The notes: generated by a model not told the origin, from the letters alone. Shown: positions 26,342 to 36,078, numbered from the stretch's first letter. The stretch: 64,000 nt of DNA from Iamia sp035765045 (GCA_035765045.1 DASTYI010000067.1:1-64000); one strand, 5' to 3'. A program made the numbers and translations.

Positions 26342-27460
26342 TTGACCCCCGCCCTGCGCTTCTCGACCAACGCCGGTTACGGCACCCCCGACTCGCGGCC
26401 ACCCGAGCAGGTGCACCGCGATGCCATCGACCTGGCCGTGCGGGCCGAGGAGCTCGGCTACCACAGCGTGAGCCTCTCCGAGCACCACTTCAGCGACTAC
26501 GTGGGGGTGCCGAACCCGGCGGTGGTGGCGGCGGCCATCGCGGCCCGCACCGAGCGCATCCGCATCTCGATCAACATCTCCGTGCTGCCCCTGCACAACC
26601 CGGTGACGGTGGCCGAGGACTACGCCCTCCTCGACGTGATCAGCGGGGGCCGGGTCGACTTCGGCTGCGGCCGTGGCTACCAGCCGGGCGAGTTCAAGGG
26701 CCACGGCGTGACCCTGGGCGAGTCCCGGGAGCGGATGAACGAGGCCATCGAGATCGTGCGGGGGCTCTGGGCCGAGGACGACTTCAGCTACCAGGGCGAG
26801 CACTTCCAGGTCGACCACCTGACCCTGTTCCCCAAGCCGGTGCAGGACCCGATGCCGGTGCGCGTGGCCGGTGTCAGCCCGGAGTCCTTCGAGGCGGTGG
26901 CGGCGATGAAGCTCCCGCTCCTCTGCGCCCCGTCGATCACCCCGCTGAACAAGATCAAGCAGAGCCTCGACATCTACCGGGAGGCCCTCCGGAGCCACGG
27001 CGAGGACCCGGCCGACTACTCGATCACCCTCCCCCAGTGGGTCTACATCGCCGAGACCGACGAGGAGGCCTTCTCCGCCCCGCGGGCCTCGATGGAGTGG
27101 TTCCAGCGGCGCAACTCCGAGCTGATGACCGCCGGCATCCTGCCCACGGACCCGGGCTACGACTTCTACTCCAAGGCCCAGAGGAACCGGGCCAACTTCG
27201 ACTACGAGCGCTACTTCGACGAGGGCGTCTTCCTCTTCTGCACCCCCGACGAGGCCGTGCGCCGCCTGCGGGAGAAGGTTGAGCTGCTCGGGGTCACCGA
27301 GGTGCTCTGCGCCTTCCACGCCTCGACCTTCGGCGAGACCCTCGAGAACATGGCCCGCTTCGCCGAGCAGGTGATGCCGGCCTTCACCGACGACGACGCC
27401 GTCGCCGCGACCCCGTCCGACGACCGGGCGCCGGTGCCCGCCTCGGCCGCCGGGGCCTAG
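26342..27460 (+). CDS. bacterial luciferase-like flavin monooxygenase (LLM 1)
   Basis: 372 aa. It has the luciferase-like signature SLSEHHFSDY near residues 43-52 and DVISGGRVDFGCGRGYQPGEF (about 98-118), typical of alkanal-monooxygenase-type LLM proteins using FMNH2 or F420. TTG is used as start since GGAG lies 8 nt upstream and the reading frame closes shortly before. This type often performs Baeyer-Villiger-like or alkane sulfonate oxidations. It is followed 3 nt later by LLM 2. Confidence 0.88.
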   Translation: MTPALRFSTNAGYGTPDSRPPEQVHRDAIDLAVRAEELGYHSVSLSEHHFSDYVGVPNPAVVAAAIAARTERIRISINISVLPLHNPVTVAEDYALLDVISGGRVDFGCGRGYQPGEFKGHGVTLGESRERMNEAIEIVRGLWAEDDFSYQGEHFQVDHLTLFPKPVQDPMPVRVAGVSPESFEAVAAMKLPLLCAPSITPLNKIKQSLDIYREALRSHGEDPADYSITLPQWVYIAETDEEAFSAPRASMEWFQRRNSELMTAGILPTDPGYDFYSKAQRNRANFDYERYFDEGVFLFCTPDEAVRRLREKVELLGVTEVLCAFHASTFGETLENMARFAEQVMPAFTDDDAVAATPSDDRAPVPASAAGA

Positions 27461-27463
27461 TCG

Positions 27464-28621
27464 GTGGAGACGGGTCACGAGCGCCACCGCGGCGCCGTCG
27501 GGTCGGGCCTCACCTTCGGCCTGAGCGGGCTGGTCGGCCAGGCCGACGGCACCGGCGCCGAGGACCACCGGCGCGCCCTCGAGGAGCTCGTCGCGGCCGC
27601 CGAGCTGGCCGAGGAGGTCGGGCTCGACGCGGTGTGGACCTCCGAGCACCACTTCAGCAGCTCGGGCTTCGTGCCCGCCCCCTTCGTGGTGCTGGCTGCA
27701 CTGGCGGCCCGGACCGAGCGGGTCACCATCGGCACCGACGTGATGCTGCCGTCGATGTGGGATCCGGTGCGCTTCGCCGAGGAGGCGTGCGTCGTCGACC
27801 AGCTGAGCGGCGGACGTCTCGTGCTGGCCCTGGGCATCGGGTATCGGGACGTCGAGTTCGAGGGCCTCGGCCTGCGCCGGCGGGACCGGGTGGCCCGCTT
27901 CGAGGAGTGCATCCGGGTGCTGCGCCAGGCCGCGGGCGGGACCCTGTCGAACATCGGGCTCCTGCCCGAGGACCTGGTCGTCCCGACCTCGCCCAAGCCG
28001 CTCCAGCCCGGCGGGCCGCCGGTGTGGGGAGGGGGCAAGGTGGAGGCCGCGGTGCGCCGGGCCCGCCGCACCGGCGAGGGCTACTTCGCCTCGATGATGA
28101 GCGCCGACGCCCTCCGCCGCCGGATCGGCTGGCTGGACGACGAGGCCCCCCTCGGGGACTTCGCCGTGGCCCAGACCACGCTGGCCTTCGTCGCCGCCCG
28201 GGACGCCGAGCGGATCGCCGCTCCCGGCCTGGAACGGGTGCAGGCCTACATGCAGAGCTGGAAGGCGGAGGCGGCCGTCGCCGCCACGGGCGTGCCCACC
28301 GCCGACGAGACGCTGGTCGAGCAGGTGCGCTGGCGGCCGGGCGACGAGTGGCAGGCGGCCACGCCCCGCGCCGACCTCCCCGACGAGGAGCGTCTCACCC
28401 ACGCCCTGGTGATCGGCGACCCCGACACGTGCGTCGCCCGGCTCCGACCGTTCGTGGAGGCCCTCGCCGATGCGCCCGGCACCGGACCGCGCCACCTCTC
28501 GGCCCGGCTCGTCTACCCGGCGGTGGACCCCGCGGCCACGCGGGAGTGCATCCGCCTCTTCGCCCAGGAGGTCGCCCCTCCGCTGCGGGAGATCTTCGAC
28601 GCCCGACGGACAACGACCTGA
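27464..28621 (+). CDS. luciferase-like oxidoreductase (LLM 2)
   Basis: 385 aa. TSEHHFSSSGFVPAP, GTDVMLPSMWDPVRF and DQLSGGRLVLALGIGYRD mark the LLM barrel. It is closely related to LLM 4 at 38473 (long shared stretches such as DVEFEGLGL and WGGGK), indicating duplication. A GTG start at 27464 is taken since it lies 4 nt after the upstream stop. An Arg-rich/Ala-rich region after residue 180 replaces the non-conserved loop of classical luciferases. Confidence 0.87.
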   Translation: METGHERHRGAVGSGLTFGLSGLVGQADGTGAEDHRRALEELVAAAELAEEVGLDAVWTSEHHFSSSGFVPAPFVVLAALAARTERVTIGTDVMLPSMWDPVRFAEEACVVDQLSGGRLVLALGIGYRDVEFEGLGLRRRDRVARFEECIRVLRQAAGGTLSNIGLLPEDLVVPTSPKPLQPGGPPVWGGGKVEAAVRRARRTGEGYFASMMSADALRRRIGWLDDEAPLGDFAVAQTTLAFVAARDAERIAAPGLERVQAYMQSWKAEAAVAATGVPTADETLVEQVRWRPGDEWQAATPRADLPDEERLTHALVIGDPDTCVARLRPFVEALADAPGTGPRHLSARLVYPAVDPAATRECIRLFAQEVAPPLREIFDARRTTT

Positions 28622-28685
28622 TCACTCCGATCCGGCGCCACCCCACCCGACCGGGCCGGTGGCGGACACAGACAGGGGATCCAGA

Positions 28686-29939
28686 ATGCACAGACAGCGA
28701 CGCACCGCCCTCGTGGCCGTGATCGCCCTCCTCGCCCTCCTCGCGGGGTGCGGTGAGAGCGAGCGGTCAGGGGGCTCGGGAGGCTCGGACACCGACGGGG
28801 GAGGGGGCGACACCGCCGCCGGCGAGGAGATCGTCGTCGGCGGGGTGGCCCAGCTCCAGTTCTACGAGGGCGTCGACGTGGGGGCCCGCGCCCGGTTCGA
28901 GCGGGCCAACCGGGACGGCGGCGTGAACGGCCACCCGATCCGCTTCCTCGGGGTCGAGGACGACAACGCCGACCCGCAGCGCAACACGACGATCATCCGC
29001 GACCTCGTGCAGCAGGAGGGGGTCACCGCGGTGGTGCCCATCACCTCGGACACCTTCCCGGCCGCCTCCAGCGACTTCCTCGCCGAGAACGAGGTGCCCT
29101 ACGTCGGCTGGGGCGTGAACCCCGGCTTCTGCGGGTCGGAGTGGGGCTTCGCCTTCACCGGCTGCCTGCTGAACCCCTCGGTCGTGAACTCCTCGCTCGT
29201 CGACCCGGTGCTCGAGGTGGCGGGGGGCGACCCCTCCGAGCTCAAGGTCGCCCTCCAGGCCGGCGACAACCCGCAGGGTGAGGGGGGCAACGCCCTGTAC
29301 GAGGCCATCCTCACCGACCGCGGCGCCCAGGTCGTCTACAACGAGTCCGACCTGCCGCCGGTCGATCCGCCGACCAGCTACGCCCCGTGGGCGCAGGCGA
29401 TCACCGCCGCCGACCCCGACATCGTCTACGTCTCGACCAACTTCCCGAACGAGGTCGGGCTGACCGGCGCCCTGCGGGACGCGGGCTACGACGGGCTGAC
29501 GGTCGGCTTCACCACCTACACGCCGGGCCTCCTGGAGGAGCAGCCCAACGTGGCCGACGCCCTCGAGGGCCACCTGATCAACGTGCAGCTGCCCCCGCAG
29601 GAGTCCGACTCGCCGGCGATCCAGCAGCTGCGGGAGGACCTGGAGGCCATCGACGAGCCCACCGACGCCACCTTCGGCGTCGCCCAGGGCTACTGGCAGG
29701 CCGACCTGTTCATCCAGATGCTGGAGGCGGCCGGCGACGATGTCAGCGGCCCCGGCATCCAGGCCGCGGCGGCCGACGGGTTCTCCTACGAGCCGGTCGA
29801 CGAGGGCGGGCCGGGACCGCTGAGCTTCCCCGAGAACTTCGACGTCTCGGCCCCGTGTGCGGCCCTGGTGGCCGTCGAGGACGGGGCGTACGGCATCGAG
29901 AAGCCCTTCTCCTGCTTCGAGAACCTCGAGCTCGGCTGA
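28686..29939 (+). CDS. branched-chain-type ABC substrate-binding lipoprotein
   Basis: 417 aa. A lipoprotein signal ends with LLAGC (Cys22), followed by a Ser/Gly/Asp linker. The periplasmic-binding-protein type I domain (about 50-415) includes GVAQLQFYEGVDVGARARFE and NRDGGVNGHPIRF, typical of LivJ/LivK-like receptors for amino acids or aromatic/organic acids. It precedes a fused permease-ATPase gene and is therefore the receptor for that transporter. Confidence 0.9.
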   Translation: MHRQRRTALVAVIALLALLAGCGESERSGGSGGSDTDGGGGDTAAGEEIVVGGVAQLQFYEGVDVGARARFERANRDGGVNGHPIRFLGVEDDNADPQRNTTIIRDLVQQEGVTAVVPITSDTFPAASSDFLAENEVPYVGWGVNPGFCGSEWGFAFTGCLLNPSVVNSSLVDPVLEVAGGDPSELKVALQAGDNPQGEGGNALYEAILTDRGAQVVYNESDLPPVDPPTSYAPWAQAITAADPDIVYVSTNFPNEVGLTGALRDAGYDGLTVGFTTYTPGLLEEQPNVADALEGHLINVQLPPQESDSPAIQQLREDLEAIDEPTDATFGVAQGYWQADLFIQMLEAAGDDVSGPGIQAAAADGFSYEPVDEGGPGPLSFPENFDVSAPCAALVAVEDGAYGIEKPFSCFENLELG

Positions 29940-30018
29940 ACCCACCCGGGAGGGCCGGCCGCCGGGTGCTGCCGGCCCTCCCCGTCGTCCCTCTCATCGA
30001 AAGCGCCGAGGACACCTG

Positions 30019-32817
30019 ATGGAGAAGCTGCTCAACCTGATCGTCAGCGGGGCCGTGTCCGGCGCGATCTACTCGCTCGTCGCCGCCGGCCTGGTGGTCT
30101 CGTACTCGGCCACCGGCATCTTCAACCTCGGCTACGGGGCGGTCGCCTTCACCACCGCCTACGTCTACTACCAGCTCCACATCGGCCTGGGGTGGCCGAT
30201 CGTGCCCGCCGCGGTGGCCGCCATCGTGGTCTTCGCGCCGCTGGTGGGGGTGGCGCTCGACCGCCTCGTGTTCCGCCGGCTGGCGGCGGCGGGGGACACG
30301 GCCAAGGTCATGGCCACCGTGGGCGTCCTGGTCGCCCTGCCGGCGGTCCCCCGCCTCCTCGTCGAGTGGCTGACCGAGACGGCGGGCTGGGACCTGCCCT
30401 CGGGCACCAAGGTGTTCCTCACCCCCGGGATCGGGCCGTCGCCCAAGGAGTCCTGGCGGCTCCCCGGTGGCATCGTGCTCGACTCCAACCAGCTGATCGT
30501 CGCCGTCCTCGCCCTGGTGGTCTCGGTCGCCCTCTGGGCCCTGATGCGCCACACCCGGCTCGGCCTCCGCATGCGCGCCGTGGTCGACCGGCCCGAGCTG
30601 GCCGCCCTCCGGGGCGTCGACCCGGGGCGGTCGTCGACCATCGCGTGGGTGCTGGGCAGCGGGCTCGCCGGGCTCGCCGGGGTGGCGGGGGCGCCGGTGT
30701 TCAACAGCCTGTCGCCCTCGACCTACACGTCCATCACCTTCGTCGCCACCGCCGCGGCCGTCGTGGGGCGCCTGCGGTCGGTGCCGCTCGCCGTGGCCGG
30801 GGGCCTCGCCCTCGGCGTCCTCCAGAACCTGGTGACGGGGTACGCCTCGATCACCAAGGACATCGTCGGGTTCGGCCAGGCCGTGCCCTTCGTCGTGCTG
30901 CTCGGCGGGCTGCTGCTGCTGGGCCGGGACCGGTCCCGGCGGGCCGGGACGGTGGCCGAGGAGCGATCGGTCGAGGACCACCGCCTCGCCCTGTCGGCGT
31001 TCCGGCGCCGGGCCCCCTGGGCGATCGCCACCGTCCTGCTCGTCGTCTACATCCAGCTCGTCGGGAGCGACTACTGGGTGGGCGTCGTGGGCCGGGGCCT
31101 CGCCCTCGCCCTCGTCTTCGTGTCGTTCGTGCTCCTCACCGGCACCGGGGGGATGGTGAGCCTGGCCCAGGCGGCGCTGGCCACCGCGGCGGGGCTCAGC
31201 GCCGGCCTGGTGATCGAGCGCTACGGGGTCTCGTGGCCGGTCGGCCTGGCCGTCGGCGTGGCCGTCGCCGTCGGGATCGGGGTCGTCGTGGCCTTCCCGG
31301 CGCTCCGTCTCGGCGGCCTCTCGCTCACCCTCGCCACCCTCGCCCTCGGCCTGGCCGGTGACTCGGTCCTGTTCGCCTGGCCGTGGTTCCGCAACGGCAC
31401 GTCGGGGTGGTCGATCCCCCGGCCGACCCTCGGCCCGCTCGACCTCGGCGACGACCGCACCTTCGCCCTCGTCGTGCTGGGGGTGATCCTCCTCGTCACG
31501 GCCATGCTCCACAACCTCGAGCGCTCGGCCACGGGCCGGGCCCTGGTCGCCGTGCGCGCCTCGGAGACGGCGGCCGCCACCTCCGGGCTGTCGCCGGTCG
31601 CGGCGAAGCTCGGCGTGTTCGCCCTCTCGGCCGCCATCGCCGGGCTCGGCGGTGTCTTCCTGGTCACCTTCGACTTCCACGCCAGCGACAGCACCTACAC
31701 GACCGCGGTCGGGCTGGGATGGCTCGCCGCCGTGGTGCTGTGGGGCATCCGGCGGCCCGGGGCGGCCGTCATCGCCGGCCTGAGCGCCTCGCTCCTCCCC
31801 GCCCTCCTGGCCAGCGGCTTCACCTGGCCCGAGCCGGTGCCGTCGTGGCTGGGGTGGGACGGCACGTCCTCGATCTACGTGGCCGACCTGCTGTTCGGCC
31901 TGGGTGCCGTGCAGATGGCCAAGTCACCCGACGGCATCCTCGCCTTCGTCGGGGGCCGGGGGGCCCGCCGGCGCGCCGCCGGGCCCCCGTCGGCCGCCGG
32001 TGACCCCGCCCCCGGCGGCGAGGCCCGCCGGGTGATCGGCGCCCCGGCCGGTGCCGATCGGACGCCCCTGCTGACGGTGAGGGGCCTCACCGCCGGGTAC
32101 GGCGCCGTGGGCGTGCTCCACGGCATCGACCTCGACCTCGCCCCCGGCACCCTGACCGTGGTGATCGGCGCCAACGGCGCCGGCAAGTCCACCCTGTGCT
32201 CGACGCTGGGGGGCTTGGTCCCGGCGACCGGGGGCCGCATCGAGCTCGACGGCCGGGACGTCACCGGCACGGCCCCCCACGGGCGGGCCCGCGCCGGGCT
32301 GATGGTGCTCCCGGAGTCGCGCGGGGCGTTCCCGGGCCTCACCGTGGAGGACAACCTGGCCCTGTGGCTCGATCGGGCCGAGGAGCGCGAGCAGGCCTAC
32401 GAGCGCTTCCCCGCCCTGGGAGCCCGCCGCCACCTGCTGGCGCGCGACCTCTCCGGGGGCGAGCAGCAGATGGTCACCCTGGCCGCGGCGTGCGTCCGCC
32501 CACCCCGTGTGCTCGTCGCCGACGAACCCACGCTGGGGTTGGCGCCGCTCGTCGTCGCCCAGGTCGTCGCCGCCTTCGAGGAGCTGCGCGCCGAGGGGGT
32601 GGCCGTGCTCGTGGTGGAGGAGAAGATCGGTGGTGCCCTGGTCGCGGCCGACGCCTGTGCCACCCTGCGGCTGGGCGAGGTGACGTGGGCCGGCCGTCCG
32701 GCCGACCTCGACACCGCCCGCGTCGGGGAGCTGCACCTCGGCCGGGTCATCGACCCCGAACCCGCCGAGCCGGCCCTCCTGCCGCCCTCGGTCCTGCCGG
32801 CAGGAGGCCTGACGTGA
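30019..32817 (+). CDS. fused LivH-LivM permease plus LivF-type ATPase
   Basis: 932 aa. Residues 1-303 form a LivH-type permease. Residues about 330-645 form a LivM-type permease (with the LRLGGLSLTLATLALGL helix). A linker of about 40 residues rich in Arg, Ala and Gly follows. Residues about 685-915 form an ABC ATPase with Walker A GANGAGKST (717-725), signature LSGGEQQ and Walker B VLVADEPTLGLAPL, typical of LivF. All three transporter parts are in one chain, so a functional complex needs only the separate LivG at 34340 and the receptor at 28686. Each part looks complete, so this is not a frameshift. Confidence 0.9.
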   Translation: MEKLLNLIVSGAVSGAIYSLVAAGLVVSYSATGIFNLGYGAVAFTTAYVYYQLHIGLGWPIVPAAVAAIVVFAPLVGVALDRLVFRRLAAAGDTAKVMATVGVLVALPAVPRLLVEWLTETAGWDLPSGTKVFLTPGIGPSPKESWRLPGGIVLDSNQLIVAVLALVVSVALWALMRHTRLGLRMRAVVDRPELAALRGVDPGRSSTIAWVLGSGLAGLAGVAGAPVFNSLSPSTYTSITFVATAAAVVGRLRSVPLAVAGGLALGVLQNLVTGYASITKDIVGFGQAVPFVVLLGGLLLLGRDRSRRAGTVAEERSVEDHRLALSAFRRRAPWAIATVLLVVYIQLVGSDYWVGVVGRGLALALVFVSFVLLTGTGGMVSLAQAALATAAGLSAGLVIERYGVSWPVGLAVGVAVAVGIGVVVAFPALRLGGLSLTLATLALGLAGDSVLFAWPWFRNGTSGWSIPRPTLGPLDLGDDRTFALVVLGVILLVTAMLHNLERSATGRALVAVRASETAAATSGLSPVAAKLGVFALSAAIAGLGGVFLVTFDFHASDSTYTTAVGLGWLAAVVLWGIRRPGAAVIAGLSASLLPALLASGFTWPEPVPSWLGWDGTSSIYVADLLFGLGAVQMAKSPDGILAFVGGRGARRRAAGPPSAAGDPAPGGEARRVIGAPAGADRTPLLTVRGLTAGYGAVGVLHGIDLDLAPGTLTVVIGANGAGKSTLCSTLGGLVPATGGRIELDGRDVTGTAPHGRARAGLMVLPESRGAFPGLTVEDNLALWLDRAEEREQAYERFPALGARRHLLARDLSGGEQQMVTLAAACVRPPRVLVADEPTLGLAPLVVAQVVAAFEELRAEGVAVLVVEEKIGGALVAADACATLRLGEVTWAGRPADLDTARVGELHLGRVIDPEPAEPALLPPSVLPAGGLT

Positions 32818-33758
32818 ACGACGCCGATGCCTACGCCGAGGTCCGCCGCCTCGGCCGCGAGCTGTCGAACTGGGGTCGCTGGGGCGACGACGACGAGCTC
32901 GGCACCCTCAACCTGGTCGACGACGCCGCCATCCGCCGCGGCGCCGCCTGCGTGCGCGAGGGCGTCGGGTTCTCGCTCGCCCTCCCGCTGGGGGCCGCCG
33001 GCCCCCACACCAACCGCGACGTGGGCCGCTTCAACCCGCACCACTACATGACCGCCGTCGGCACCCCGGTGCCGACGTCGCCGTTCTTCCACTTCTCCGA
33101 CGACGTGGTGGTGATGCCGCTCAACGCCGCCACCCAGTGGGACTCGCTGGCCCACGTGCACTACGAGGGCCTGCTCTACAACGGCCGCCCGGCGTCGGAG
33201 GCGCTGACCGTCGACGGGGCCCTGCGCAACGGCATCGACCGGGCCGCGACGCACCCCTTCGCCACGCGAGCCGTGCTCGTCGATGTGGCCCGCGCCCGCG
33301 GCGTCGAGCGCCTCGCCCCGGGTACGGCCGTCGACGGCGACGACCTCGACGAGGTGCTCGCGGCCACGGGTGTCGAGGTCGTGCCCGGCGACGTGCTCCT
33401 GGTGCGCACCGGGCACCTCCGGACCTTCACCGTGGACGGGGACCGCGAGGCCTACAACGGCGCCTCGCCCGGCCTGGGCCTCGGGTCGGCCCGCTGGCTC
33501 CGCGACCACGACGTGGCCGCCGTCGCCACCGACACGGTCACCGTCGAGGTCACCCCCAGCGAGGACGGCGCGACCATCTGCCCGCTCCACCTCGTCGCCA
33601 TCCGCGACATGGGCCTGCTGCTCGGCGAGATGTGGGACCTCGAGGCCCTCGCCGCCCACTGCGCGGCCGCCGGCCGCTGGGACGTGCAGCTGGTGGCCCC
33701 GCCGCTCCCCTTCGTCGGCGGCATCAGCTCCCCGCTCAACCCCCTCGCCCTGCTCTAG
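32814..33758 (+). CDS. cyclase-family metal hydrolase
   Basis: 314 aa of the cyclase/kynurenine-formamidase fold (PF04199). The region NWGRWGDDDELGTLN near the N-terminus and TQWDSLAHVHYEG mid-protein are typical of the sub-family that has QWDSxxHV in place of the usual HxGTHxD. Such enzymes hydrolyse cyclic amides or lactones. Its place in an operon with luciferase-like monooxygenases suggests opening of a ring formed by an oxidation step. GTG start overlaps the upstream stop by 4 nt. Confidence 0.8.
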   Translation: MNDADAYAEVRRLGRELSNWGRWGDDDELGTLNLVDDAAIRRGAACVREGVGFSLALPLGAAGPHTNRDVGRFNPHHYMTAVGTPVPTSPFFHFSDDVVVMPLNAATQWDSLAHVHYEGLLYNGRPASEALTVDGALRNGIDRAATHPFATRAVLVDVARARGVERLAPGTAVDGDDLDEVLAATGVEVVPGDVLLVRTGHLRTFTVDGDREAYNGASPGLGLGSARWLRDHDVAAVATDTVTVEVTPSEDGATICPLHLVAIRDMGLLLGEMWDLEALAAHCAAAGRWDVQLVAPPLPFVGGISSPLNPLALL

Positions 33759-33774
33759 CCCCAGGAGGCACACC

Positions 33775-34347
33775 ATGGACGTCGACCGCTACCGCGCCGA
33801 GGGGGTCCGCCGCGTCGTCACCGCGGTGGGCGAGGACGGGAAGGGCCACGTCGTCATCGACGACGTGGCCCCCTCGATCTTCGCCTTCGCGTCCGAGCCG
33901 AGCTTCCGCCAGGACGACGTGTGGGTGACGACCTTCCCGGCCGACCCGGCGGGTCCGGACCTGGTCACCCGGACCGGGCCCGTCCCGCTGGAGCCGCCGC
34001 CGGGCGGGACCATCTTCCGCCTGGCCATCCTCCCGCCCGACGAGCGCATGGCCGAGCTCACCGCCGATCCGGCGTTCATGGCCGAGATGGCCGAGGTCTA
34101 CGACGGTGGCGACGCCCACGACGCCGACGAGTTCCAGTACCACCGCAGCGACACGATCGACTACGTGCAGGTCCTCGACGGCGAGCTGGTCCTCGAGCTG
34201 GACTCGGGTGAGGAGGTCACCCTCCGCCGGGGCGACTGCGTCGTCCAGCGGGGCACCAACCACGCCTGGCGCAACCGGTCGGGCCGGCCGGTCGTGGTCT
34301 CCTCCGTGCTGGTCAGCACCCGTCCCGTCGAGCCGTCCGATGGCTGA
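33775..34347 (+). CDS. cupin-domain protein
   Basis: 190 aa. Two beta-rich segments are seen. The second (about 120-185) has a cupin motif with RSDTIDYVQVLDGELVLELD and RGTNHAWRN, supplying His/Glu metal ligands. A near-perfect AGGAGG precedes the ATG. It overlaps the ATPase gene by 8 nt. It could be a dioxygenase, isomerase or sensor; no substrate is suggested by sequence alone. Confidence 0.75.
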   Translation: MDVDRYRAEGVRRVVTAVGEDGKGHVVIDDVAPSIFAFASEPSFRQDDVWVTTFPADPAGPDLVTRTGPVPLEPPPGGTIFRLAILPPDERMAELTADPAFMAEMAEVYDGGDAHDADEFQYHRSDTIDYVQVLDGELVLELDSGEEVTLRRGDCVVQRGTNHAWRNRSGRPVVVSSVLVSTRPVEPSDG

Positions 34348-35128
34348 CGGCCCCCCGCCGGCGCTGGAGGCCGCCCACCTGACCGTCCGCTTCGGCGGTG
34401 TCCGGGCCCTCGACGAGGTCGACCTGGCGGTGGCGCCGGGGAGCGCGTGCGGCCTCCTCGGCCCCAACGGGGCAGGGAAGACGACGCTGTTCGACTGCCT
34501 GTCGGGCGTCCGCCGGCCCTCCGCCGGCCGGGTGCTGCTCGACGGCGCCGACGTCACCCGTCGCTCCCCGACCTGGCGGGCCCGCCAGGGGTTGCGGCGG
34601 ACGTTCCAGCGCCAGCAGACCTTCGGGTCGCTGACGGTGGAGGAGAACGTCCTGGTGGCGACCGAGTGGCACGGCGGTGGGGGCGGGCCGCTGGCCGACG
34701 CCGTCGCCGCCCCCACCCGGCGCCGTCGCGAGCGGGAGCGACGGGCGGCCGCCGCCGACGCCCTCGAGCTGTGCGGCCTCACCGCGCTGCGGGACCGCCC
34801 GGCCGGCTGGCTGCCCATCGGCACGGCGCGGCTGGTCGAGCTGGCCCGGACCCTGGTCGACCGGCCGCGCGTCCTCCTGCTCGACGAGCCCACCTCGGGG
34901 CTCGACGAGCAGGAGGTGGCGCGGGTCGCCGACGTCCTCCGGCAGGTGCGCGCCGACGTCGGCTGCGCGGTGGTGCTGGTCGAGCACGACGTCGACTTCG
35001 TGGTCGCCGCCTGCGACCGCATCGTCGTGCTCGACCAGGGCCGGGTGATCGCCCACGGCTCGCCGGCGGAGATCCAGGCCGACCCGGCCGTCCGGGCCGT
35101 CTACCTCGGGACCGAGGTGGCATCGTGA
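34340..35128 (+). CDS. LivG-type ABC ATPase
   Basis: 262 aa. Walker A GPNGAGKTT (about 39-47) and Walker B VLLLDEPTSGLD are intact. The signature loop is altered: LPIGTARLVELA where LSYGQQ is usual. This is tolerated in several LivG-like proteins. It is the second ATPase expected for the fused LivHMF chain, although a cyclase and a cupin gene separate the two, showing transport and metabolism are interleaved. Confidence 0.85.
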   Translation: MADGPPPALEAAHLTVRFGGVRALDEVDLAVAPGSACGLLGPNGAGKTTLFDCLSGVRRPSAGRVLLDGADVTRRSPTWRARQGLRRTFQRQQTFGSLTVEENVLVATEWHGGGGGPLADAVAAPTRRRRERERRAAAADALELCGLTALRDRPAGWLPIGTARLVELARTLVDRPRVLLLDEPTSGLDEQEVARVADVLRQVRADVGCAVVLVEHDVDFVVAACDRIVVLDQGRVIAHGSPAEIQADPAVRAVYLGTEVAS

Positions 35129-36078
35129 CGGCGACCCCGGCCCGGCTCTTCTCCGACGACGAGCTGGCCGCCCTGGCCCTGTCCCCGCGGGCGCAGCTCC
35201 AGGCCCACCTGGGGGCGGGCGACGCCGCCGCCGCGGCGGCCGTGGTGGCCGATCTCGAGACCGAGCTGGGTCGTCAGATCGACCGCTACACCCACTGGAT
35301 CAGCACCCTCTTCGCCCACGCCGCCGAGCGCCACGGCCCGTCGGGCTCCGCCGCCCTGGTCCACGCCACGCGCGAGATGTTCCTCCGCCACCCCGACCCG
35401 GGCGTCGCCGGGCCGGACCTGCCCGAGACGGTGGCGCCGGCGGTGGCCACGGCGGCGCGGGCCGGCGACCCGGGGGCGGCCCTCGACCGGTTCGACGCCG
35501 CCGTCGACCACTGGCGACGGCTCGTCGACCTCTACCGGGACTGGATCTCGGCGCTGCTGTCGGACCTGTACCGGCGGCACGGACCCGACGAGCTGGAGGC
35601 GGCCCACCGGCGGGTCGGGGAGGCGACGATGCGGGTCCTGACGGCGACGATCGACGGCCCGCCCCGCGACCTCGTGATCGGGCTGGTCACCCTGCTCAAG
35701 GCCCACTTCTCCGAGGTCGAGCTGGCCGAGGACGACGACGTCGTGACGATCGTGCAGGACCCGTGCGGGACGTGCGGGCGGCAGGTGGCCCAGGGGCGCC
35801 ACGGCCCCCCGCTCGACCTCGCCGTGGTCGAGGAGCGCCACGCCGTCACCTGGGGCCGCGGGGCCACCACCGCCTACCGGACCCACGTGCCGATCTGGCA
35901 CGTCGCCCTGGCCACCGAGCTCCTCGGCGCGCCCTGGCCGGTCAACCAGTGCCCCACCGGCCTGGTCGCCGGGCCCTGCCGCATCCTGCTCTACAAGGAC
36001 CCCCGCCACCCGGCGGCCAGCGCCGGGATCCCCGGTGGCGGGCCGACCCCCGACCTCGAACGGGAGACCACGCCATGA
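35125..36078 (+). CDS. unknown protein with duplicated helical repeat and Cys4-like C-terminus
   Basis: 317 aa. Two similar helical repeats occur at about residues 54-72 (YTHWISTLFAHAAERHGP) and 136-154 (YRDWISALLSDLYRRHGP), suggesting an internal duplication. The C-terminal 110 residues carry C214-x-x-C217 and C276-x8-C285, plus conserved-looking His and Trp residues, compatible with a metal or cluster site. The gene overlaps both neighbours by 4 nt, so it is a committed part of the operon. I recognise no family. It could be a redox, metal-handling or regulatory component. Confidence 0.6.
   Translation: MTATPARLFSDDELAALALSPRAQLQAHLGAGDAAAAAAVVADLETELGRQIDRYTHWISTLFAHAAERHGPSGSAALVHATREMFLRHPDPGVAGPDLPETVAPAVATAARAGDPGAALDRFDAAVDHWRRLVDLYRDWISALLSDLYRRHGPDELEAAHRRVGEATMRVLTATIDGPPRDLVIGLVTLLKAHFSEVELAEDDDVVTIVQDPCGTCGRQVAQGRHGPPLDLAVVEERHAVTWGRGATTAYRTHVPIWHVALATELLGAPWPVNQCPTGLVAGPCRILLYKDPRHPAASAGIPGGGPTPDLERETTP

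Noticed and set aside
30304..32817. Fused LivHMF being an artefact of a missed stop codon
   Set aside because: The linkers between the domains are continuous and have normal coding composition, and each domain is complete, so a genuine fusion is the better reading.
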